A stretch of DNA of 64,000 nucleotides, taken from NCBI GenBank assembly GCA_027405735.1, contig JAPEHQ010000017.1, positions 565,501 to 629,500 on the forward strand, given 5' to 3'. This DNA comes from Mucor racemosus (lineage: Eukaryota > Mucoromycota > Mucoromycetes > Mucorales > Mucoraceae). Position 1 is the stretch's first letter. Every line of letters begins with the position of its first letter. The position numbers and the translations under genes were made by a program. Under the pieces are notes generated by a model that ran no database searches, was not told the origin of the DNA, and saw nothing but the letters and a program-made list of their open reading frames with translations. Below are positions 56,569 to 64,000 of the stretch, piece after piece.

Positions 56569-58116
56569 TTACCATCTTTCTGATTTTTTATAACAGTTGA
56601 GAAACTGATCATTTTTGTTCTTTTTAATTGTTATTTTTTTATATTGTTTCTCTGACAATTCAAACGCTTCCACAGCAGCTTGGTTTCTTGTATCAGTGCA
56701 GTTCTTGAATATATTAAATGCAAAATCATGTTGATCTTTCCAATTGGGTATAACTGTGAAAAATTGAAATAAACACGTATGAAATAATATATAAGATGTT
56801 GCTTTATTCTTTTAAAATAAGATAAAGATCTTCATGGCTAATGGAAATCTTTTGCTATTTATATTAATTGTCTAATCTAAAGGAAATGGAAATCTAAAGT
56901 AATGGATCATTGTAACTGACCAATGATTATCTAGAAAGGTTAATTTAAATGTGTTGAGTTGTTATGTACATTGGTAGATGGCAAAGTTATTGGTTCTTCA
57001 TGAATATAAAAATTTATGGACTTGTTTATCAACAAGTTCCTTGGTTCTATCTTTGAAGAATACACTTTGATTTGGTTGTACAGGATGTCAATTGTATGTA
57101 CGCGAGATTGACATTTAATTTGTGATTCAAATAATAAACTTTTACTATAATGGCAATTACCGTTCTATGACAATAACTTCCTTTTGAATTTCTACTAACT
57201 GTAAAAATCTAATATCTAATAAAAATGTACAATATGAGGACAGTTACTGCAGTGGAATTACATACTAAAAACGCTTGATAAAAATAAAACAACCTAAATT
57301 CCAAGTGTCGCTCATAAGATATGATGCCACTTGAAATGTGAACAACAATAATAAACAAACGCTTCAATTGAACACAATAACAAACGCATGCTAAAAATAT
57401 GAAATACCCTTTTTGAACCATACATGTCGTGTAGATGATAGCACCCTTGATCACGGCGCAATCAATTACACAAATGACATATATATCAAAACAGGATTCT
57501 ATCCAAATCAATAATGATAATAAACAAAGATATCAATTTAGTCAACTACTCATCTATATCGTAGTTGCACTATCAATATAAATAAGATTCAAGCATATAA
57601 AAACTACCCCTTAAAAATCAAGGTTACATAAAATAGATATAACAGAAATAAACAAAACAACCATTTCCCAAAAGGTCGATATTGTCACACTTGACATACA
57701 ATCCCTTATGGTCAATGCTCTACACAATTGACCCCTTAAAATATTAAATCAATAACAATGTACTCAAAACTGGAAGATTACTAAATATACATCCATTCAA
57801 GGCTGATGGTACCCAAGTTCTCCAAATCACTATAAATACCCTCATACTTTTCAATTATTTTAACTCTTCAGAAATCTTTTGTAATAAAAACTTTAGCTGA
57901 TTATAATTGTATTTCTACTGCTTTTATTTTTTTATATTTTTTTATTTTAGTAAATAACTTCGTAATTTACTGCACTAATAATTGGTTTGGATCTAATATG
58001 TTACTTTCGGAAAACTGTATATTGAGTGAGTTGGTGGTCGATGATAAAACATTTGTCAACTCTGAAGCGGTTCTCAAAAGCATCGAGAACTTGGAGTCAC
58101 CTTGATTATCGTTCAT
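56569..58116 (-). pseudogene. Orphan two-exon gene, right-arm copy, interrupted by solo LTR
   Basis: Mirror image of 52371-53918: ATG at 58116, exon 1 to 57975, solo LTR, donor GTAACT from 57247, exon 2 from 56753 to TAA at 56569-56571. No sequence difference that changes the frames was noticed. Both copies read toward the Tc1 element. Confidence 0.5.
57248..57974 (-). mobile_element. Solo LTR (727 bp gypsy family), right arm
   Basis: Exact positional mirror of 52513-53239 (coordinate sums 110487 at both ends), also without a target duplication. Confidence 0.9.
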
Positions 58117-58440
58117 TTTTAACTATGAGAGGAACAACACATAAATAAAATTGATAAAAAAAGATGCTGTATTATAGATAAAACAACTTAAAATATATAT
58201 AAGTATTACTGCAATATGCTGTGTGAAATTAATGCTTCACTATGGGAAAAAAAGTTGGTACATGATATCATGAAAATATTGTTATTTTTCCCCTAGTGCT
58301 TATCTTCCCCATTCAAAAGTCTTTTTTTTTATTTATTTTTCTGTTAATTAAAGGCTGGTAAGGAGTAGAGAATGAAACATATAACACTAAAGGCCAAGGC
58401 TAAAGCAATGAATATTGCCACATACATAAGACGTACTACA

Positions 58441-58673
58441 TAAAATTTTAAAAGAGCCTGTAGAAATAATTTTGCAAAAATATTACATTCTTATTAACGA
58501 TATATCCAGGAGATATATTCATTATACACGTTCATTATAACTATTACAAGGGTTTACTATCTAAGAGTATGATGTAAATCAATGTGGACGCATGCTGTTT
58601 TACTAATAAATTTGATTATAGACAAAAATATTGGATGTAAGATCTGGATATATTATTGACATAAGACATAACA
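58441..58673. mobile_element. Old solo LTR, 233 bp, right arm
   Basis: Inverted copy of 45045-45277. Confidence 0.6.
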
Positions 58674-58779
58674 TTACAAATATAAAACAAATCATACATT
58701 TGAAATCTAGGACGTGAATAATAATGTCTACATCATGTATGCCACCAATTGCGTAATATGGAACAAAGGTTTGTGAGCA

Positions 58780-59868
58780 ATAATCAGGCTCGGCTCGACT
58801 TAAAAAATTAAGTATACCTAATGTATTAAATGGTTTTTGTACAATTTTGGGTTATGTATCCATCTAAACAAGTTTCAGATGAATGATTCACATTAAGTTT
58901 TGCGTAAAATGCGATTGAAATTTTGGAGGTTTTTTGAAATATACATCACCTTTTATAAATAAATTTCAAATATAAGTAATGGTTATAATACAAAAAAAAA
59001 TAATCTATCGGTCGAGCCATTGCTGAACCTTCTAGCTGTATTTTTCGTAGAGAAAACAAGGTTTTTGTGAATTTTTTTTTCAAGTTCAGAATTTAGGATG
59101 AGGGTATACAGGGGAAAAATTGAAGCTAGAAACAAAGGTATCTTTTTGTACATATTTTTGAGAATATCTCTACGAAAAATCAATATTTTGAAAAAAACTA
59201 AACTGGGTCCGAGAAAGCTTAACAAGCTCGATGACATGAATGTAAAAAAAAACGTTGTTCAATTTAACCAATTTTTTGAAATCTGCTACAGAAATGCCAA
59301 AAAAAAAAGAAAAAAAAAATAAAAATGCTCAGAATTTTTTATACGAAAATATATTACTGAACAATTTAAAACAAGTAAGTTTTATTATTAAAAAGTGTCA
59401 GTATAGCTTAATTTTTCGTAGAGATATGAAGCCTCAAATTTTCAATTTTAGCAGTGAAATACGCGTAGAAATCTGAAACATTAGCGCTAAAAAATTAATA
59501 CCAACTGCAAAAAATAGGATATTTCTGGATACTTATTTTTTGATTAAAGTTGAGCATCTCAGGTACATTGGCATATAGTTTTTTTCTTGGTGTTATTTAG
59601 TGAATAAAAAAGTGGGGCAGGGATGAAAAATAAGACCCAGTTTTCAAGGAAAAAGCAGCGAATTTTACGTGTTTTTGATTCTTTCGTGAGATATAAAATA
59701 ATTTTAAGAACAAATAGCATAATACAACCAATTAATATCTATTTATCAGGGTCTAAGGTATATCTTAAAAAGTGTTTAATATCGGATGTACTATAGCAAA
59801 TCGGGCATTTCTGCTTTTGAAGATTAGAAATTTTATTGAAAATCTGCATTTCTTACCGTATACAACAT
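58780..59868 (+). repeat. Dispersed repeat, family A copy in right arm
   Basis: Plus-strand family A copy, the inverted partner of 43850-44940. The CTACGAAAAAT motif is at 59170-59180, and its complement ATTTTTCGTAG near 59040 and 59411. It aligns in order with copy 2 at 9160-10120. Confidence 0.65.
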
Positions 59869-59959
59869 ATTTTTGTTTTATACATAGAGGCACGGACGTG
59901 CATAGCAATATATTTAATATGCTATCATATAGTATAATATGTATTTAAAATAACACATT

Positions 59960-60018
59960 TAATAATGGAACAAGGTTTTCAATTTTAATGTAAAATATTC
60001 ATGTACCCAAATAGACAT

Positions 60019-60058
<40 letters not shown>

Positions 60059-60520
60059 GTATACATATATATATATATATATATATCAAAAAAGCTATTA
60101 CCTTAAAAAACTATCATGTAAAAGTATCATATGATTGGGTTTATCTCAACAGATCAACAAGATTTTTTTTTAAAGATAGCTTCTATATACGCATGCCTTT
60201 ATAGATTGAAATAGCTCTGAATTGAAATGGAATAATTGATTTACTAATTGAATGCTATTGAAGTCCTATCTCTTCAAATTAACAACCGTTGCAATTGCTT
60301 ATAAAGACCTAACAAATATGCTCTCCTTGATGATTAATTCAAAGCAGCCCATTAGAATTTTTATTTCATATATAATTTAGAGTGAAGCCACAACAAACGA
60401 TTAATGGCAAGTAGTTTTCCGTATTTATCAGTTTAGATCAATGCATTATGTTATAGAAAGAGGTTCTTTAAAACACTTTATTTCATATTCCAGAATTACA
60501 TAAGAATAAATGTCAATTAA
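59960..60520. repeat. Intergenic region with (CA)n and (TA)n microsatellites
   Basis: Right flank of the palindrome. A (CA)n run (about 60021-60054) is followed by TATGTATACA and a (TA)n run (60066-60086). The open frame across it is low-complexity. Nothing else was recognised. Confidence 0.7.
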
Positions 60521-60521
60521 T

Positions 60522-60935
60522 AACGTTGAAAAGGCTATTTCCACCTGTAAAAGTTGGAGTTAATGACCCGTAACATCGAGACGTTCTCTGTCCATTGGCA
60601 ATATCCGCGGTAATTTTCAAGTTAAATATTATAAACAAAGAGCTTTAGAAGGTGGTCTTTCAATCACCGAAGCTACTTTGGTGTCTCCTTTTGTTGGTGG
60701 ATATCCTTGTGCTCCTAACCTCCTGGTATTTAAAGCAAGAAACAAATTGGAGTCTAGAAGAATATTACCTCTGTCTTTCATGGAAAGAATGGTGTCATTT
60801 TATCACAATTATGACATTTTGGTAGAGTTGATACCAAGTTTCTCGATTCTAATCAAGATCAAGTTGTAAGTGCTTCTGATATTCCTGTCTTTGGAAAGAA
60901 TGCACAAGGTATTGAATACATACAAGTATAATATA
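60522..60935 (+). pseudogene. Old yellow enzyme (NADPH dehydrogenase) pseudogene fragment
   Basis: Across several frames the sequence reads like the N-terminal third of an OYE-family flavoenzyme: LFPPVKVGVND, then a block resembling the 'plTR.R' region, KYYKQRALEGGLSITEATLVSPFVGGYPCAPN, and SASDIPVFGKNAQGIEY at the end. Frameshifts occur near 60590 and 60720, stop codons are present, and the barrel's remaining two thirds are missing. It stops just before the 3' end of the isochorismatase gene. It is absent from the left side of the island, so it lies in the extra DNA of the right flank. Confidence 0.7.
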
Positions 60936-61117
60936 TTAATTTATTAAATATGCTATTTCTACTATCATGAAGAAGAAGAAGAAGAAGAAGAAGAAATAGT
61001 AGTAGTAGTATTTATGATTCAAAAGTATAAATAATTTTTATTTAAAATTGCATGTTAATTACATGCTCATTAAAATATGTTGTGTACAAGTTTATACGCT
61101 CAAATCAGAAGAAAAGC
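60936..61117. repeat. Simple repeat (GAA)n(GTA)n
   Basis: Short intergenic stretch with (GAA)n followed by (TAG)n at about 60968-61011, between the pseudogene and the 3' end of the isochorismatase-family gene. Confidence 0.7.
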
Positions 61118-61678
61118 TTAGTAGTTGTCGTTTAAAATATCATCTACTCTCTTCACGTCAGCATAAAGAAACTTGATACCAGCCAAGAAACTCTTCCAAA
61201 TAGTCTCAGCAGGAATAACTTCACCAAAGATTTCTTGATCAAGAGTATTGACAGCTTCAGCTACGACGATAGTCTTGAAACCCTCATCTGTTCCAGAATA
61301 GGCTGTAGCATTTACACAGTTGTGAATCATCATACCTACAACAACAATTGTATCAACCTGTTTACTCAAAAGATATTCTTTGAGATCAGTACCAACGAAG
61401 CTATCAGAATGGATCTTGTAAACAACCTTCTCAGAAGCTAAAGGTTTGACAATATCGTGGAATTCTGCTCCTCGAGTTCCCTTTTTCAAGGCAGGTAGCT
61501 TATGTTCCAGTTCAGGTACCATATGGTGAGCAATATGGACAACTTCCTTGCCTTCTTGCCTGAACTTGTCCATGATCTTCTTGATTTCGTTAGCAGTCTC
61601 TTCAGGTCTCCAGGTTGGAAAACCTCCACCAGGAAAATAATCATTTTGAACGTCAACGATAACAAGAGCTTCCTTCAT
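61118..61678 (-). CDS. Isochorismatase/nicotinamidase-family cysteine hydrolase
   Basis: A single exon of 186 residues with no signal peptide. The catalytic triad is visible: Asp9 in IVDVQNDYF, Lys88 in VVYKIHSDSF and Cys121 in MMIHNCVNATA, with the usual nonproline-cis-peptide neighbourhood. Residues W23-R24 and HHMVPELEHKLP complete the typical fold. The length is that of small bacterial- and fungal-type isochorismatase-like hydrolases. Substrate (nicotinamide, ureidoacrylate, biuret or others) cannot be read from sequence. Its lack of introns, unlike most genes here, could reflect horizontal origin, but codon use does not stand out. Confidence 0.92.
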   Translation of the reverse strand: MKEALVIVDVQNDYFPGGGFPTWRPEETANEIKKIMDKFRQEGKEVVHIAHHMVPELEHKLPALKKGTRGAEFHDIVKPLASEKVVYKIHSDSFVGTDLKEYLLSKQVDTIVVVGMMIHNCVNATAYSGTDEGFKTIVVAEAVNTLDQEIFGEVIPAETIWKSFLAGIKFLYADVKRVDDILNDNY

Positions 61679-62358
61679 ATTGATAATATCTGTATAGATG
61701 TCTGATACTTTTTTTATATGTATTATATGGTAAAAGTCAAAAATTGTATGCTTATATACCTTTTGATCAATGCTAAAATCCAGTTTTCTGATCTTCCAGT
61801 TATTTGATCTGGTGGAACTGCTTCCATTGCTTCCTATTCGCTAACTAACTTAGAAACCCGATTTAATTGTATAAATTTGTACAAAAGCAGTAAAATGGAA
61901 CAACAGCTGATAAACCAGAGCTTGTTGAGACTGAATTTTGAAATAATCGGAGTATCTATAATAGATGATGAATAATCTAGGTAATGAATAATCTAGACGA
62001 TGAATAATCAAATTGCACATCAATAAATAACTGGATAATTGCTTCAAATCATATTGATATGAGCATCCGAAAATGCTTGATCTACGACTTTTATGGCATA
62101 TACGATTTCCCGTAATAGATCGAGAGCTTGATTAATAATTCTATCAAAAGTTCACACTACTAAAATGGTTAAGCAAATAACTTGAATCATGTGAGTATAA
62201 TAAAATTTGAGGGGTGGGTGGTACAATTTTTTTTAATATAATAGATTTCCTTTGGATAAACCATCTTGCAATTACATCTCGCGAGCGTAATAAAGCATTT
62301 TGCGGTGTACCTGATCGTTTTATTTGATACTTGATGGATTGCATTTACGTAAAAAATA
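61679..62358. other. Intergenic region
   Basis: AT-rich promoter side of the isochorismatase-family gene. It contains three near-copies of 'gatgaataatctag' (about 61966-62005), a short tandem array. No gene was recognised. Confidence 0.5.
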
Positions 62359-62915
62359 ATGCAAATTAATAATCCTGCTCTTGAGTATATCATGAATACA
62401 TCTACTAATTTACAAGAGGTGGTATCTGATACTTCTAAAGTTGTTGAAATTTTTATTTATAGAGATGATTATCTTACGTTTATTCAAGGTGAAGATGAAG
62501 AGAAGAGGTATTTCCGTAAATTGTATAATAGAACTACATCAAAGGGTAATAGGAGAGAACGAAATAAAAATTGCTCAAAAAAATAGACCTTCTAGTGGTA
62601 GGAGACCCTCCAAAAAAAACCTGCCGCCATTTTTAATGAGGCACCATTACGTTGCTTATACACAATTAGCTTTAAATAATAATCATTTTTACGTTTAAGA
62701 CATACACATGCTATAAAGCTGGATCAAGTGCTAGCGCAAGAAAAGCTATTTAAGATATCAGCGAGTACACATCTGAAGAGCTTATTAAAAAAAACTATGG
62801 CATTTCTGCAGGTCCTTATATCAATGAATGAGGCAGAAGACTTGAGAAAAACTTTCAATGAAATCAAATACAGAAACAATTCTTTGTGTAGCCATCATCA
62901 GAATAGAGTCTATTA
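62359..62915 (+). pseudogene. Decayed coding remnant of unknown family
   Basis: Two overlapping plus-strand frames look like one protein broken by a frameshift near 62545: NLQEVVSDTSKVVEIFIYRDDYL and GEDEEKRYFRKLYNRTTSKGN in one frame, then KIAQKNRPSSGRRPSKKNLPP and HHYVAYTQLALNNNHFYV in another. A third block (62728-62915) with MNEAEDLRKTFNEIKYRNN follows. No domain was recognised; the amino-acid texture is more protein-like than chance frames of this AT-rich DNA. Confidence 0.3.
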
Positions 62916-63079
62916 AATACTATATATATATATATATATTATATTTATCAATAAAAAAAGCCAAATTATTATAAAATGCTACATGTCATATAAACAAATA
63001 ATTCAGTAGTTTTACTGATTCCAGGGATTACTCATTAAAAAATTATGGGAGGAGGAGCGTTAAACAAATTATTATACTC
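62916..63079. repeat. (TA)n microsatellite and flank
   Basis: A (TA)n run at about 62920-62938 in AT-rich noncoding DNA. Confidence 0.6.
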
Positions 63080-63701
63080 GCAAGGTACAAGTTTTGCATG
63101 AATTCTGGATGCGTATTTCATCGGGAAAATTTACCGGGCCAATAATTACAAATTGCATTACGACTTTATACGCAAGCAGTTTAATGTATATTTACATGCG
63201 CAGGATAAATAAATAGTGCTCCAAACAAACAAGTATATCGCTTCCGTAATCTCGGATGTTCTTCTGACTCGGTAAGATTTGAATTAAATATATATCAAAT
63301 TTATTGATATGGTTATATTGCATAAAAAAAGTCAAATATAACTATTCAACAATATGTATACTTTTGGGGAAGATCTGATTGTAATAAAGGATCATAAATA
63401 AAGTCATCGTAAAAAATGTATAAATTGAATAAACGCGCCGCCGAAGCTTGGCCCTACATGATAAGGTTTCTACCAAATGTTGGGATGAGAAATATATAGG
63501 TAAATCAGATCAAAATAATTTCATTCGCTGTCCTACAAATACTCCGCATACATACATGACGAAAAAGGCTAATGGGAATAATCTCTTGTAGTGACAGGGA
63601 ATACAAACATTTTTGGATTACTAAACGTTCAAAAGACTATAAATAATGCACAATTCTGCAAAGAAAAAAAAAACTTTGATTTCTTGGACCAACAAAGGAA
63701 A
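63080..63701 (+). promoter_or_regulatory. Duplicated upstream region of MFS copy 2
   Basis: Diverged inverted copy of about 42077-42800. The strongest conserved module is the complement of GGTAGAAACCTTATC at about 63462-63476, with GCCGAAGCTT just upstream. It also keeps the TTTGGATTACTAAACG block at 63613-63628 near the start. Confidence 0.6.
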
Positions 63702-64000
63702 ATGGCTTCTACTATAGATAAACCACAAATGACAATAAACCAAAGACTTGTAAAGTCACCTGTTATGGCATGCATCGCTGGATCATTGATGTTAATGATC
63801 GCATTTGGTTTTAGACAAACAATAGGTGTATTCTTGATCCCTGTTACAGGAGACACAGGATGGGATAGATCCACATTTTCCATTGCAGCTGCTTTATTAC
63901 AATTAATGTGGGGCTTTGCACAGCCATTTTTAGTCTTTTTAGCAGAAAGAAAAATTGGTTTTGGCAAGACTATATTCATATCATGTATATTTTACGCTGT
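63702..64000 (+). CDS. MFS transporter, monocarboxylate-permease-like (copy 2), 3' end beyond window
   Basis: The open frame from ATG 63702 (MASTIDKPQMTINQRLVKSP) reaches the window edge, about 99 residues. It aligns without gaps to MFS copy 1 from its residue 1, with conservative changes (for example ILWVSFGIRQ to LMIAFGFRQ). The upstream ATG at 63649 is out of frame, which supports the shorter start for both copies. It reads away from copy 1, so the two genes are divergent paralogues about 21.6 kb apart with the transposon island between them. Confidence 0.9.
   Translation, partial: MASTIDKPQMTINQRLVKSPVMACIAGSLMLMIAFGFRQTIGVFLIPVTGDTGWDRSTFSIAAALLQLMWGFAQPFLVFLAERKIGFGKTIFISCIFYA

Larger units (their letters stand above)
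56323..59959 (-). repeat. Right arm of 3.64-kb palindrome
   Basis: Reverse complement of 43759-54164 minus the retrotransposon. It ends abruptly at 59959 (...AATAACACATT). It contains, outward from the centre, the Tc1 terminal repeat, the second orphan gene copy, solo LTR 57248-57974, the empty retrotransposon site (58305-58309), the old solo LTR 58441-58673 and a family A copy. Confidence 0.92.

Noticed and set aside
45414..59959. Reading the whole island as one large transposon with 3.6-kb terminal repeats
   Set aside because: The outer ends (43759 and 59959) show no terminal motif or target duplication, and the arms contain ordinary nested elements, so a rearrangement around a Tc1 is the simpler explanation.

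Overview
The window looks like a piece of an AT-rich fungal nuclear chromosome, most likely an early-diverging, Mucoromycota-type fungus. The signs are translation elongation factor 3 (a fungal hallmark), a Ste50-type SAM/RA adaptor, a verprolin/WIP-like protein, many 45-75 nt introns with GTAAGT-like donors and TAG/CAG acceptors, and chromodomain Ty3/gypsy and Tc1/mariner elements. No tRNA, rRNA or CRISPR was seen. Exon joins were worked out by eye from splice consensus and reading frame; each multi-exon model given here closes in frame.

Layout. (1) 1-3293: the 3' part of a sulfite reductase hemoprotein gene and a membrane-anchored double-psi-barrel protein. (2) 3294-10990: a repeat block with an inverted-repeat element (4720-8425) that carries two solo LTRs, flanked by two copies of an unclassified AT-rich dispersed repeat (here 'family A'). 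(3) 11022-22358: a CAP/PR-1 secreted protein, a RalGAP-beta homologue, an F-box/LRR protein and a heat-shock transcription factor, followed by another family A copy. (4) 25326-42076: a housekeeping stretch with EF-3, STE50-like adaptor, verprolin-like protein, BEM46-type hydrolase, MPR1-like acetyltransferase, ribosomal protein eS27, a glycerol-3-phosphate acyltransferase and an MFS transporter. (5) 43759-59959: a nested transposon island. (6) 59960-64000: an old-yellow-enzyme pseudogene, an isochorismatase-family hydrolase, a decayed coding remnant and the 5' end of a second MFS gene.

The island is the most unusual part. It is a nearly perfect inverted repeat with 3.64-kb arms (43759-54164 and 56323-59959) centred on one Tc1-like transposon (53952-56535). 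The Tc1 ends are the inner parts of the arms, and its transposase frame is split by a 926-bp solo LTR. Each arm carries the same short orphan gene, interrupted by a 727-bp solo LTR lying exactly at a likely 5' splice site, plus an older 233-bp solo LTR and a family A copy. A 6.76-kb chromodomain Ty3/gypsy element (45414-52177) with apparently identical LTRs and a 5-bp target duplication sits in the left arm only; the right arm keeps the empty site. Outside the palindrome lie two diverged MFS paralogues in opposite orientation (start codons at 42076 and 63702) with about 0.6-0.7 kb of shared upstream DNA, so the island sits inside an older inverted duplication.

Functionally the single-copy genes are mostly unrelated housekeeping or signalling genes (sulfur assimilation, translation, small-GTPase and MAPK signalling, actin regulation, stress transcription, lipid synthesis). 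There is no operon-like organisation beyond a few short divergent or tandem spacings.
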